A stretch of DNA of 64,000 nucleotides, taken from the NCBI RefSeq assembly GCF_001636425.1, contig NZ_KV440953.1, positions 2,771,792 through 2,835,791 of the forward strand. The letters are read 5' to 3'. A program made the translations under genes and the position numbers. The stretch comes from Heyndrickxia acidicola. GTDB lineage: Bacteria; Bacillota; Bacilli; Bacillales; Bacillaceae_C. Below the pieces are notes generated by a model that searched no databases, had not been told where the DNA came from, and saw only the letters and a program-made list of their open reading frames with translations. Shown piece after piece: positions 9,570-19,914 of the stretch; positions within the stretch are counted from its first letter, which is position 1, and each line of letters starts with the position of its first letter.

Positions 9570-9616
9570 CAAAGGCTTTATGAAGAAAAAAACATTTCTT
9601 CCTCATAAAGCCTTTG
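9570..9616 (-). promoter_or_regulatory. intercistronic stem-loop between mdxE and mdxF
   Basis: CAAAGGCTTTATGA (9570-9583) pairs perfectly with TCATAAAGCCTTTG (9603-9616). It lies 50 nt past the mdxE stop and is not followed by a T run on the minus strand. It therefore looks like an mRNA-stabilising or partial-termination element, common after sugar-binding protein genes, and not a full terminator. Confidence 0.6.
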
Positions 9617-9665
9617 AACTATTTTAGAAGCAGCAGCATCTCTTAGATACTGCTGCTTCATTAGA

Positions 9666-10928
9666 TTACTTCGTAGACTTAATTTGATCTTTAATTTGTT
9701 TAACAGCGTTATCTAGAGCTGTTTTAGCATCCGCTTTGCCAGTTACAACTGTTTGCAATGCATTACCCATTGGAGTCCAAACTTGTGCAGTTTCAGGGAT
9801 ATTTGGCATTGGTTCAGCATATTGTGATTGTTCTGCTACAGCTTTTGCACCTTCGTTATCTTTAATAACAGGATCATTTAAAAGAGCAACGTTTGGTGGA
9901 ACCTCTTGTGTTTGTGTGAAGCGATATTTAGCATTTTCATCAGATGTCATGAAGTCAACAAGCTTTGTAGCCCATTCTTGGTTCTTAGAGAATGCAGATA
10001 CATGCCATCCTTTAACACCCATGAATGTTTTAATGTGTTGTCCATTAAGCGTAGGCATAGCTGTCATGCCAATTTTGATTCCTGCAGATGTGTATGGCTG
10101 GAATGCCCAAGGACCGTTCATAACGGAAGCTACTTTACCTTGTGTGAAAAGTCCATCGACAGTAGATCCACCGTTAGCACCAATGATTCCTCTAGGGAAT
10201 AAGCCTTCTTTATACCATTTAGCCATGTAATTAGCACCTTGAATAGCTCCGGCATTATTTAAGCCAAGGTCATTCGGGTCAAGCGTGCCATTGTTGTTTT
10301 TGAATACATATGAACCCATGCTGGCCATGATTCCATGTGCAAAGTAGTAGTTGTCAAAAAGAGCAAGGAAACCGTAATTTCCGTTTTTGGTAAAGCCTTT
10401 AGAGAAGTTATACAGATCCTCCATTGTTTTAGGAGGCGTCTTCATTAGATCTTTGTTATAAACAAATACCGGTGTTTCCGTTGACTTAGGAAGGCCGTAT
10501 AGCTTTCCTTTATAAGTTTCTGCAGCAATAGATGATTTAGAGAATCTATTTACTACACTTTGATCTACGTTAAGCGGAGCAATTAGCCCTTCTGTAACGA
10601 CTTGGCCGATTTGGTCATGAGGAAGAGTTACGATATCCGGACCTTTTCCTGCAGGACCGTCTAAACGCAATTGCTGACCCATTTTCGTTGCCATTTCAAC
10701 TTCTTTGTATTCAACTGTAATGCCGTACTTCTTTTTGAAATCTGCTGCTACTTTTTGAAGCCAGCCTGATTTTTTTTGATCTTCCCAGACTACTAATTTA
10801 GCAGGTTTAGAAGCAGTAGTGCCTTTTGAGCTAGTATTATTGCTGCTTGAGTTATTTGTTGGTCCACATGCAGCAAGAGCACCGGCTATCACAACAGCCA
10901 TCGCAAAAACCGATAGTGTCTTTTTCAT
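9666..10928 (-). CDS. mdxE: maltodextrin-binding lipoprotein MdxE
   Basis: A 420-residue extracellular solute-binding protein (family 1). The start at 10928 gives a lipoprotein signal (MKKTLSVFAMAVV...LAACG), with Cys24 as the lipidated residue, followed by a Ser/Asn-rich linker; GGTGGGGG precedes it. An in-frame extension upstream would hide the signal peptide and runs through the promoter. It captures maltodextrins outside the membrane and hands them to MdxFG. It is first in the operon, directly behind a cre-overlapped promoter, so glucose repression is expected. Confidence 0.93.
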   Translation of the reverse strand: MKKTLSVFAMAVVIAGALAACGPTNNSSSNNTSSKGTTASKPAKLVVWEDQKKSGWLQKVAADFKKKYGITVEYKEVEMATKMGQQLRLDGPAGKGPDIVTLPHDQIGQVVTEGLIAPLNVDQSVVNRFSKSSIAAETYKGKLYGLPKSTETPVFVYNKDLMKTPPKTMEDLYNFSKGFTKNGNYGFLALFDNYYFAHGIMASMGSYVFKNNNGTLDPNDLGLNNAGAIQGANYMAKWYKEGLFPRGIIGANGGSTVDGLFTQGKVASVMNGPWAFQPYTSAGIKIGMTAMPTLNGQHIKTFMGVKGWHVSAFSKNQEWATKLVDFMTSDENAKYRFTQTQEVPPNVALLNDPVIKDNEGAKAVAEQSQYAEPMPNIPETAQVWTPMGNALQTVVTGKADAKTALDNAVKQIKDQIKSTK

Positions 10929-11002
10929 TTTTCCCCCACCTTTTAAATAATAATAGAATTTCGCAGCGCTTAACCGCTTACATAAAAGAACGCTTACATT
11001 TG

Positions 11003-11016
11003 TGAAAACGATTGCG
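11003..11016 (-). promoter_or_regulatory. CcpA cre site in the mdx leader
   Basis: TGAAAACGATTGCG fits the cre pattern TGNAANCGNWNNC. It lies about 13 bp downstream of the -10 box of the mdxE promoter, a position typical for CcpA road-block repression. The neighbouring GTAAGCG-type half sites (10990-10998) may belong to MdxR, but that is speculative. Confidence 0.7.
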
Positions 11017-11028
11017 CAACTAGAGTTA

Positions 11029-11056
11029 ATTATAAATGGTTTATAGGAATTTACAA
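11029..11056 (-). promoter_or_regulatory. mdxE: sigma-A promoter of mdxEFG (TTGTAA - 16 - TATAAT)
   Basis: On the minus strand TTGTAA (11051-11056) and a consensus TATAAT (11029-11034) are 16 bp apart, about 100 bp before the mdxE start, with the cre site just downstream. Confidence 0.7.
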
Positions 11057-11132
11057 CTACTTTTTTTAAAAAATTTACAAAAATTATTTTCAGATGTTTT
11101 TTTGCAAACCCTTTCATATTTAAATTATTTTA

Positions 11133-11161
11133 TTGACTTTCAAAATATACTCAAATACTCT
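11133..11161 (+). promoter_or_regulatory. nplT: likely promoter of nplT
   Basis: TTGACT (11133-11138) and TACTCT (11156-11161) are 17 bp apart, about 35 bp upstream of the start codon. The -10 box is weak. It diverges from the mdxE promoter, with about 75 bp between the -35 boxes, so a shared regulator is plausible. Confidence 0.45.
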
Positions 11162-11164
11162 TAA

Positions 11165-12958
<1,794 letters not shown>

Positions 12959-12962
12959 TGAA

Positions 12963-12995
12963 CAGGGCTTGCTCTTATACAGGGCGGGCCTTTTT
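12963..12995 (+). terminator. probable terminator of nplT
   Basis: Just after the stop codon, AGGGCTTGCTCT can pair imperfectly with AGGGCGGGCCT, followed by TTTTT. The stem contains mismatches or G-U pairs. Confidence 0.5.
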
Positions 12996-13072
12996 CAAAA
13001 TATAAATGAACTGTTTTTGAAGACAATTTAAATATGATAGAATAGTTACCATTAAAAAAGGGGTGTTTAGTT

Positions 13073-13450
13073 ATGCAAAAACTTCAATTTGAAGCTTCAT
13101 GGGACAGGACAATTTCTAATGGAGACAGAGAAAAAATTAAAAAAGCATTTGATGAAACCTGTTTGGCTGAAAATAAAGAGATGATTACCCCTTTGTGGCA
13201 GGCTCTTAATTACAAAAACGACCTGCTGATAACCGTTCTTGTTCATAACTTTTCCAACCATCCTCTCTTCTTTCTCGAAAGGAAAATAGCGTATGTAGAG
13301 GATCAAAAAGTAATGGCGGAATACCTCTTTACCATTCCGGCCTTAAAAGTAGAGCCTCTGACAAGCATGCCATGGACATTTATTTTTCCTGCTAAAAATA
13401 TCAGTGAACAGGCATCATATAAACAGGGATTCCTTGTATTTAATGAATAG
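13073..13450 (+). CDS. SLAP domain-containing protein
   Basis: A 125-residue protein with AAAAGGGGTG ahead of its ATG. The layout F-x-x-x-W-D-x-x-I-x-x-x-D-R-x-x-I near the N-terminus and a C-terminal PWTFIFP element match small Bacillaceae proteins with the so-called SLAP domain (accessory Sec system S-layer-assembly associated). There is no signal peptide or membrane segment. Its function is not established. It is transcribed alone between nplT and a convergent esterase gene. Family assignment rests on pattern memory and is fairly likely; a role in the S-layer should not be assumed. Confidence 0.65.
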   Translation: MQKLQFEASWDRTISNGDREKIKKAFDETCLAENKEMITPLWQALNYKNDLLITVLVHNFSNHPLFFLERKIAYVEDQKVMAEYLFTIPALKVEPLTSMPWTFIFPAKNISEQASYKQGFLVFNE

Positions 13451-13486
13451 AAAGAAGGCATCTTTCTTACAAATTGTCACATCCCT

Positions 13487-13561
13487 TACAGTAAAGAAAG
13501 GAAACAAAAAGCAATTTTATTTGCTTTTGTTTCCTTTCTTTACTGTATGAACTAAAAAACA
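13487..13561. repeat. near-perfect 27-bp hairpin, partial copy of the MITE-like family
   Basis: Arms 13487-13514 and 13521-13547 (TACAGTAAAGAAAGG ... CCTTTCTTTACTGTA) pair with a single bulged base around a 6-nt loop. The flanking GAACTAAAAAACAG and the TTACAGTAAA motif match the right part of copies B and C. It lies between convergent genes and may serve as a bidirectional terminator. Confidence 0.65.
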
Positions 13562-13563
13562 GT

Positions 13564-14250
13564 TTATCCAATAATAGTTTGTGCCGACGCCAAACTCGAA
13601 CGTGCCCACTCAAAGCCCACCCGGTTCAAGAAAGCTCTTGCCAGCACCATATGGCCAGCAGCTGATGGATGTACACGGTCCCAAGCTAATGCAGCAGAAT
13701 AAAGCTCCTTTAGTACCACATTAAACGCTGCTTGAGTATCTACAAATAAACAATTGGTGTCTTCAGCAATCTTCTTTACGATATGGCCGTATTGATTCAT
13801 TGTCTGGCGCATTTTATCCTGTTCATTGCTTTCCAAGTAAAATGGTGACATTAGGACAATTTGTTCTACCAACGGCTGAGTATCCGTAACAAGCTTCCTA
13901 AGAGTTTCCTCATATTCTTCTGCATAAACATGATTTTCTTTAATAAATGGTGTATCGTATTGCCGCCAGACATCATTGATTCCTATCATAATAGACAGCC
14001 AATCTGGTTTTTGAGCCATTACATCCTCGTGCCATCTATTTTTTAAATCCCGAACAGTATGTCCGCTTATCCCCTTATTTACAACCCTGATTCCCAATTC
14101 AGGATATACAGCTTGAAGAAGAGCATCAACAAATGACACATATCCTTTGCCAAGTGCACCGAATCCCCCTTCTCCATGAGGCATGACCCTATCACAATCG
14201 GTAATGGAATCCCCAATAAATAAAAGCTTTTGATTTAATTTAATCTCCAT
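13564..14250 (-). CDS. axe2: SGNH hydrolase, acetylxylan esterase Axe2 type
   Basis: A 228-residue SGNH/GDSL hydrolase without a signal peptide, therefore cytoplasmic. It closely resembles Geobacillus stearothermophilus Axe2 over its whole length. Catalytic residues fall at the same numbers: Ser15 in GDSIT, Asp191 and His194 in DRVHP; oxyanion residues are Gly63 and Asn92 (GIND). The known activity is removal of acetyl groups from imported xylo-oligosaccharides. No xylan genes lie nearby, so its physiological substrate here is open. A ribosome binding site (GGTGATTC) is moderate. It ends just inside the hairpin repeat. Confidence 0.88.
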   Translation of the reverse strand: MEIKLNQKLLFIGDSITDCDRVMPHGEGGFGALGKGYVSFVDALLQAVYPELGIRVVNKGISGHTVRDLKNRWHEDVMAQKPDWLSIMIGINDVWRQYDTPFIKENHVYAEEYEETLRKLVTDTQPLVEQIVLMSPFYLESNEQDKMRQTMNQYGHIVKKIAEDTNCLFVDTQAAFNVVLKELYSAALAWDRVHPSAAGHMVLARAFLNRVGFEWARSSLASAQTIIG

Positions 14251-14412
14251 TATGAATCACCTCTTCCCAGTATAAATTCTATAAATTCTAAGCAAATCCC
14301 TTTTACACTTGAGCTGTTTTCGCATAGATTATTGTTTTTCGTAATATGGTTCAATCAGTATCCTGTTTCTGTCAGTTTCTTTTAGCCCCTTTTTGTACGG
14401 AAAAAATCTCAT

Positions 14413-14446
14413 AAAAAAAAGACAACCTACCTATTAGTAGATTGCC
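14413..14446 (-). terminator. terminator of the tRNA-Leu gene
   Basis: On the minus strand GGCAATCTAC pairs with GTAGGTTGTC (14421-14446, two G-U pairs), followed by a run of eight T. It lies 20 nt beyond the tRNA 3' end. Confidence 0.75.
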
Positions 14447-14465
14447 TTCGTACCAAGCTTTTCGA

Positions 14466-14549
14466 TGCGGATGAAGGGACTTGAACCCCCACGGTGTTGC
14501 CACCACTAGAACCTGAATCTAGCGCGTCTGCCGATTCCGCCACACCCGC
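14466..14549 (-). tRNA. tRNA-Leu (anticodon CAG)
   Basis: The minus strand folds as an 84-nt class II tRNA. The acceptor is GCGGGTG/CATCCGC with discriminator A, the anticodon arm is CTAGA-TTCAGGT-TCTAG giving anticodon CAG, the long variable arm is GTGGTGGCAACACC, and the T arm contains GTTCAAGTC. CCA is not encoded. It reads CUG leucine codons. Confidence 0.93.
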
Positions 14550-14815
14550 ATAATCATTATTTATTACCTATATTATACTTATATACTGACCCATTAATCA
14601 ATAAAAAAGTGCTGGAAATTGATTTAAAAAATCAATGTTTTTTTGAACGCTGACGACTTTGAAGATGCACTATCCTATTATTTTCACCATCTCCTTCACC
14701 TTTTCCCGTCTTTTATCCTTTTAATAAAGGAATACATACGGATGACAGAGAATATTTAAGTAATACAATGGACTGTTTTTAACAAACAAAATTTAAAGTG
14801 AGAGGAGCTACATGT

Positions 14816-15418
14816 GTGCTGAATCATCATGAGACCTGTGGCAAATTAGATATGAACAAAGGATTTATTCCGTATAACGACAAACTGGCTCCGCTTTATA
14901 TCCGCAACATCTTGCATACTCTTATTCCATCATCAACTCAAACGATTTATGTACTCGGCATTGGCTCAAACAGGATAACTGGAGACAGTCTGGGTTCTTT
15001 AGTCGGTACCTTGCTGCATAACCTGTACCCCAGACATATGAAAATCATAGGCTGCCTAGCCTCTCCATTAGACGCCGTTACCTTTATTCCTCGGCTTTCA
15101 CATACGAATTTTCCTGAAAAAAGCTTTGTCATTACGGTAGATAGTGCTCTTGGGACAATAGAAACAAAAAACTCCATGGTAATCCGCAAAGGTCCCTTTC
15201 AACCCGGCGCAGGCCTTGGCCACTCCTTCCCTTTCATTGGAGATTGCAGTGTGATGGGAGTTGTCCATGAAAAGGATGCAGCTGCTGAAAACTCTCTTGT
15301 CTTTACAAACCTTCACCTTATTTATACAATGGCCATCAACATCGCAAAAGGAATATCACTTGCTGTCAGGCAATTTTATCGCTATCCATCGGATGAGCCT
15401 CTTTTAGTGTTGCCATAA
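14816..15418 (+). CDS. yyaC: sporulation protein YyaC (spore protease-like, DUF1256)
   Basis: A 200-residue protein with the YyaC/DUF1256 pattern: GIGSNRITGDSLG near the N-terminus, VITVDSALG in the middle and a glycine-rich GPFQPGAGLG. The fold is related to the GPR germination protease, and the family is made under sporulation control in B. subtilis; its exact role is unclear. The GTG at 14816 is chosen because AGAGGAG lies 8 nt upstream; the in-frame GTG at 14798 precedes that site. It is monocistronic, next to another spore-related locus (the broken gerAB-type permease). Confidence 0.85.
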   Translation: MLNHHETCGKLDMNKGFIPYNDKLAPLYIRNILHTLIPSSTQTIYVLGIGSNRITGDSLGSLVGTLLHNLYPRHMKIIGCLASPLDAVTFIPRLSHTNFPEKSFVITVDSALGTIETKNSMVIRKGPFQPGAGLGHSFPFIGDCSVMGVVHEKDAAAENSLVFTNLHLIYTMAINIAKGISLAVRQFYRYPSDEPLLVLP

Positions 15419-15481
15419 CAAATTTCGCTTTTTTTAAGCCAGCATTTTTATCCCTATTTTATATAGCCAATAGGTGATATA

Positions 15482-16577
15482 TTAGTGACCCATATTATTC
15501 TTCTCTTCTTTTGCCGATTTCGAAAAGATCTCCAAGGTACTTAAACTGATTAAAAGAAACAAAAACCAAATGAATACAGCAGGAAGCAAATAAAGGCGTG
15601 TATAGGTTAAGACTTGATTTTCACTGAAAGGAAGTACAATTCCGATCAGCATTATTAGAAAAATTCCGCTTAACAGCCAAATTTTTTGTTTCGTTTTTTT
15701 TACGGACCATAAGTCCAGCAATAAGAAAATAAATAATGATAATCGAATAAAAGCACCAGACAGCCATTGGAAGACAGATAAAAAATCAAGATGAGAAATA
15801 AAAGTACCTATATAAACCAATCTCCAAAGTCCCAAAAGCAGGGTATCTTAATTCACCAGCCTCATTAGGGCCGTATACTGCAATAATGCCTGTAATTGGA
15901 CCTACTGTTAAGCCGACCAAAACCATTGTCAAAAAGAACATGTGCTTCATCTTCAATTTTGTTTAGACATGATGCTGCAAAAATAAGATTAGAAGGATTT
16001 CAGACAAACCTCCACCAGCAATACATATTCCTTCCAGATAGTGATTAGTAACATGTTCAAATAAAGGAAAAAGTAAACTATAATTTTTCTTGTTGAAATT
16101 ACCTCCCATAACAAAAAAGCCAAACGCTACCACAAACGGAAAGATTAAAGCAGAATTGATTGCAATCGTTTCTATACCGAAATAAGCGTTTATGATAGAT
16201 AAAATTAGCAGGCAGCTTGCAATCACAAGCAAGGGAGTATTAGGAAGATAAGATTCAGAGGTCCAGGATGTAGTATCTTTAATCGTTACAAAGGAAATGA
16301 GGAATAGCAAAATGCTAGTTACTGTAATGACGCTAAACGATACAAAAGCATTGCTCTGAACTTTAAGCCACTTCGTAATAGACTTTTGTTTCGTTTTTTT
16401 TATGATAAAGCAAAGCGGAAAAACAAAAATAAGAAATAAAAACCCTGTCAGCAAAATGCTAAACCATGAGTCCCGTCCTGACGCTGATAATATTAGTGGA
16501 ATTAAAATAACATGGGTCATCAGAGATATCGATAAAATTAAAACTGCGAGCAATTGATACAATCCGATCTGCCTCAT
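15482..16577 (-). pseudogene. spore germination permease of the GerAB family, disrupted
   Basis: Two open frames together spell one GerAB-type amino-acid-permease-like protein. The N-terminal part starts at the ATG at 16577 (AAAAGGAG upstream) and carries hydrophobic helices up to a TAA at 15963-15965. Translation of the same frame beyond that stop continues with family-like sequence (LTVGPITGIIAVYGPNEAGELRYP). A frameshift at about 15815-15850 then passes into the second frame (MGLWRLVYIGTFISHLDF...). So one nonsense codon and one frameshift break it. No gerAA or gerAC partner lies nearby. An intact protein would be about 360 residues, the family norm. Sequencing error could explain one lesion but hardly both. 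Confidence 0.85.
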
Positions 16578-16666
16578 CCATTTAACTCCTTTTTCCAGCA
16601 ATAACATTTAGTATATTGATTTAAAGAACAATTATGCGCACTGTTCATTGATTCATTTTTTCACAT

Positions 16667-16692
16667 AAAAAGAGCCCATTTAAATAGGCTCC
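16667..16692 (-). terminator. terminator downstream of the SDR gene at 16874
   Basis: On the minus strand GAGCC and GGCTC (16672-16691) enclose an AT-rich loop that can extend the pairing through TATTTAAAT, followed by TTTTT. It lies 180 nt after the SDR stop; the intervening 16693-16873 holds no gene that can be recognised. Confidence 0.6.
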
Positions 16693-16873
16693 TTGATTCT
16701 TTATTAAAGACAGTTTTAGCATAGATTGTTGATTTAGGTACAAAGGATCACTCCGTAAGTTGTCTGACTTCTGGACATCTTTTCGTATGCTATTTACACA
16801 GTATAGAACTGAACCTGGATTTTTAACTATTTTTTTGTTTCAAATAGCAACAAAGTTTACAAAAAGTGCCCTA

Positions 16874-17635
16874 TTAAAAATTCATTCTGGATTGTCCGCC
16901 ATCTACGTTTATACTTGCCCCTACTATCCATGAAGCTTTTTCTGAAGCCAGAAAAACTGCGGTATTTGCAATTTCTTCAGGTGTTCCAAAACGTCCTGCC
17001 GGAATTTCCCTTTTAATAAACTCTTTCATCTCTTGCGGGTTCGCTTCAATTCGTTTTTTCCAATTGCCCGTTTCATGAAGAATGCTGCCAGGCGCAATAC
17101 TATTAACACGAACACCAAACCCTATGGCTTCATCTGCTAAAGCTTTTGTAAAACTAATCAATGCAGCTTTTGCATTATTATACGTCACCTTTCCTCCGCT
17201 CTCTCTGCCAAAAATGGAGGTTATATTGATAATAGCCCCCTGCTTCTGATCCTTCATCTGTTCAAAGGCCATTTTGCTTAAGTGGACTGCCGAATAATAA
17301 TTCAGCTCCATGGCTTCGTAAAATAAAGCCATCTTTGTTTCTTCTGCGCTTCCCCCGTTGCTTCCGCCTGCATTATTAATAAGAATATCTATTTTACCCT
17401 TGTCATTTATAAATGACTGAATCAGTTTTTCCCGCTCCCCTGCATTTGAAACATCAGCTTGATAAATAGAAATATTGCCGCCAAGCTCATCCTTTGCCTT
17501 TTTTAGTATTCCCCTGTCACGTGCAGCAATGGATACACTGGCTCCCTCTGCGACAAAGGCTTCCGCAATTGCTTTTCCTATCCCTTTTGATCCTCCAGTG
17601 ATTAAAACATGTTTCCCAATTAAATTTAAATCCAC
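16874..17635 (-). CDS. short-chain dehydrogenase/reductase
   Basis: A 253-residue classical SDR. The cofactor motif TGGSKGIG lies near residue 14, the NNAG motif near 90, and catalytic Ser (ITSIFG) and Tyr-Lys (YNNAK) near 138-155. It ends with VDGG, typical of 3-oxoacyl-ACP or sugar/alcohol reductase-like members. The substrate cannot be deduced. The GTG at 17635 has GAGGAG 8 nt upstream; an earlier GTG at 17644 would overlap that site. It is monocistronic with its own downstream hairpin. Confidence 0.88.
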   Translation of the reverse strand: MDLNLIGKHVLITGGSKGIGKAIAEAFVAEGASVSIAARDRGILKKAKDELGGNISIYQADVSNAGEREKLIQSFINDKGKIDILINNAGGSNGGSAEETKMALFYEAMELNYYSAVHLSKMAFEQMKDQKQGAIINITSIFGRESGGKVTYNNAKAALISFTKALADEAIGFGVRVNSIAPGSILHETGNWKKRIEANPQEMKEFIKREIPAGRFGTPEEIANTAVFLASEKASWIVGASINVDGGQSRMNF

Positions 17636-17830
17636 TGATACCACTCCTCATCCATTATCATTCTTCCATTAGTATAACCTGTGCTATGGCTTCTTTCTCG
17701 AGATATGCATGATCATCTTTTTCCTGCTCTCGAAAAAACAGCCATTCCGAGCACATGGGCACCGCCATCATTAAGCATTAAAAAAGTGGTTATCATTCTG
17801 TATTGTCTGTTCACCAAACGTTTGCACATA

Positions 17831-17871
17831 AAAAATCTGAATCGGCTTTTTGTCCGATTTCAGGTTTTTTT
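17831..17871 (-). terminator. terminator of the formamidase fragment unit
   Basis: On the minus strand CTGAAATCGG and CCGATTCAG flank ACAAAAAG, with one bulge, and are followed by ATTTTTT. The rest of 17636-17951 shows no gene with a ribosome binding site. Confidence 0.7.
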
Positions 17872-17951
17872 ACATTGATTAAAACTGAATATTGCCATAT
17901 TTTTAGATGATGAGTAATATATAAAGCTGCGAAAATTTAAGTATACCAATA

Positions 17952-18263
17952 TTACATAATGGCTCCATCAGGAAGCACAGCATGTACACCTTTTACTCCA
18001 TTTACAATCTGTGTAATATTTAAATCCACCACAAGACTGGCTAATGCCAAAGCTTCTTTCCTTCCGTATCCATAAATTTCCCTCATAAGCTTCAACATAC
18101 CATCCAGGGCAATAACAGCCGCTTGGTTTAAATCTTCATGAAAGCCCATCGTAATCCAGGCTGTGGGCGTTTTTGCCCTCGGTATGTTTAGATGCAGGTC
18201 ATCCCTCGCGGAAAAAGTAAGATCGACTACATCCATTGGACATTCCAATGCCGGGCAGTGCAA
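17952..18263 (-). pseudogene. C-terminal fragment of acetamidase/formamidase
   Basis: About 103 residues match the last third of FmdA/AmdA-type acetamidase/formamidase (family length about 300): HCPALECPMDVVDLTF, then TPTAWITMGFHEDLN and EALALASLVVDLNITQ. The N-terminal two thirds are absent, because the next gene's stop codon lies only 45 bp upstream. No ribosome binding site precedes the possible TTG start. It is a deletion remnant that still has a terminator downstream. Confidence 0.8.
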
Positions 18264-18307
18264 AAAATAAAAGACAGCTCCTATTGCTGCCTTTAATAAT
18301 AATATTT

Positions 18308-18670
18308 TTATAAATTGTAGGCTTCCTCAACGGAACCTACAAATATCCCCTGAAAGTTCAGCTCCCTTACACAAGAATCAACCTGCATCCTGGAAACTTC
18401 AGAAGCTGGATTGACAATGATGATTCTTTTGAAATTTGCCATCGAATACACCGTTAACACAAATCCAATATCCTCCATGACTTGACTCGATACTGGTGCT
18501 TGTTCAGTGCCATCAATAATCAATGTATATTTTGAGGGGTTTATTGTATTAACAATAGTCTGAAACTCGCTGATATATAATTTAGCATCCTCTTCTTCAA
18601 AGTAACCTTTGACTTTTACGACGAAGATCTCTTTGTTTTTGTCCAGTTTAAATGTATACAATTTAGCCAA
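18308..18670 (-). CDS. small cytoplasmic protein, possibly STAS-like fold
   Basis: A 120-residue protein starting at TTG 18670 behind GGAGGAG. No signal or membrane segment. The alternation of strands and helices (FVVKVKGYFEEEDAKLYISEF ... YTLIIDGTEQ ... FKRIIIVNP) is like that of SpoIIAA/STAS-type proteins, but no phosphorylatable motif is evident. I do not recognise a named family. It lies upstream of the formamidase remnant, on the same strand. Confidence 0.6.
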   Translation of the reverse strand: MAKLYTFKLDKNKEIFVVKVKGYFEEEDAKLYISEFQTIVNTINPSKYTLIIDGTEQAPVSSQVMEDIGFVLTVYSMANFKRIIIVNPASEVSRMQVDSCVRELNFQGIFVGSVEEAYNL

Positions 18671-18779
18671 TGCCTTTCTCCTCCAAAGTGAGATAATATC
18701 CTACTTTGGTACTATCATACATAAAACTGCTAATTTCGACAAATATTGGCCACCCAACAAAGAGAGCTGTCCAGCTATG

Positions 18780-19046
18780 TTACTCTTTATATTTTTCAAT
18801 TACCCCATCAAACTGCTGTAAAACTTCCTGATACAACCCTGGAGCCATTTCTATTCCATTCTCCTGATCATACTCCTGCAAGGCGCTTACATAGGAAATG
18901 GCATCAGGAATGTCGTCTCCATTTCCACCCGCCCTTAATACAGAAGTAAAAACTCTATGCAAACTAGGATCAAATTCCTTTAATTTCTCTAACTGTTTTT
19001 CTTGATTGATTCTTTGAAATTCCTCATATTTCTCGCGCCCATTCAT
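18780..19046 (-). CDS. hypothetical protein, 88 aa, helical
   Basis: The start at 19046 follows GGAGGGAG at good spacing; the longer in-frame version lacks a site. The product is charged and mostly helical (YEEFQRINQEKQLEKLKEF), with a D-D-I-P-D-A-I segment. No domain is recognised. It lies 73 nt downstream of the VanZ-type gene, in the same orientation, so co-transcription is possible. Confidence 0.6.
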   Translation of the reverse strand: MNGREKYEEFQRINQEKQLEKLKEFDPSLHRVFTSVLRAGGNGDDIPDAISYVSALQEYDQENGIEMAPGLYQEVLQQFDGVIEKYKE

Positions 19047-19119
19047 TAAACTCCCTCCTTTTCCTTCATTATTGTTTCCGATATAAGGAGGATTAATCAC
19101 GAAATAAATGGAGGTGTTT

Positions 19120-19728
19120 TTATACAGCCCGATTATGATTTATCCTTACAGCTCTGTTCCATAAGTCATTAACCCCGGTAAAAATATAATAGCCTATGCA
19201 TGCACCCGTTGTGTTACAAATGACGTCGTCTATGTCTGCCGCTCTTCCAGATCCTATGCCTGCGGCCATCTCAACCAACTGAAGACTTTCAATACTAATA
19301 GAAACAAGCAAACCCAGTAACAGTACACTTTTTAAGCTTCTGAACCTGCTCCACAATATTGGGGCAAGGAACCCCAAAGGCATTAGTAACAAAATATTCC
19401 CGCCCACATTACGCAGGATGAGTTTTATCACAAAGATAGAGTCTCCGTCATATGCGGTGCCAATTTGTCCAATCTCTGAAAAAATGGAGACCAGTGGAAT
19501 GAGATTAATTGAAAGCATGGTTAATTCTTCTGTTCTTGTGCTATTTATTAGGATAGGAAACATGGTTACTTTTATGACCAGTAATATGTAAATAAGCAGC
19601 AGCACTTTTAACCCTTCACGTTTCCATTTAATAGACTTTATGTTTTTCCGCTTTAACAACATTACACTTAGTAGTGCCAGGCAATATAGGAATAGTCCTG
19701 CTACTATAATGATTCCTTCTTTGACCAT
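19120..19728 (-). CDS. VanZ-family membrane protein
   Basis: A 202-residue integral membrane protein with about five hydrophobic segments. The VanZ-type signature is present: N-x-x-P in INLIPL, a NILLLMPLGFL helix, and the acidic C-terminal RAADIDDVICNTTGACIGY. VanZ relatives are linked to low-level teicoplanin resistance in enterococci, but most Bacillus members have no known role. The ATG at 19728 lies after GGGGAGA. No van genes are nearby. Confidence 0.85.
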   Translation of the reverse strand: MVKEGIIIVAGLFLYCLALLSVMLLKRKNIKSIKWKREGLKVLLLIYILLVIKVTMFPILINSTRTEELTMLSINLIPLVSIFSEIGQIGTAYDGDSIFVIKLILRNVGGNILLLMPLGFLAPILWSRFRSLKSVLLLGLLVSISIESLQLVEMAAGIGSGRAADIDDVICNTTGACIGYYIFTGVNDLWNRAVRINHNRAV

Positions 19729-19840
19729 CAATCGTAATCTCCCCGTCTTTAATTACTGAATCTGCTAATCAACTCACCTTATAAATCCCTAATATGTAAT
19801 ATTTTAACACATACACAATAAAACTGATTAAATAAACGAA

Positions 19841-19886
19841 AAAAGGATGACTTAAAAGGGCACATTCCCTTTTAAGTCATCCTTTT
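19841..19886 (-). terminator. perfect 20-bp hairpin terminator of the multicopper oxidase gene
   Basis: Arms 19841-19860 and 19867-19886 are perfectly complementary around a 6-nt loop. Read leftward, the stem ends in TTTT. It lies about 30 nt past the stop codon at 19915. Confidence 0.88.
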
Positions 19887-19914
19887 AATATAGACGGTGA
19901 ACATTTTCTTCCTA

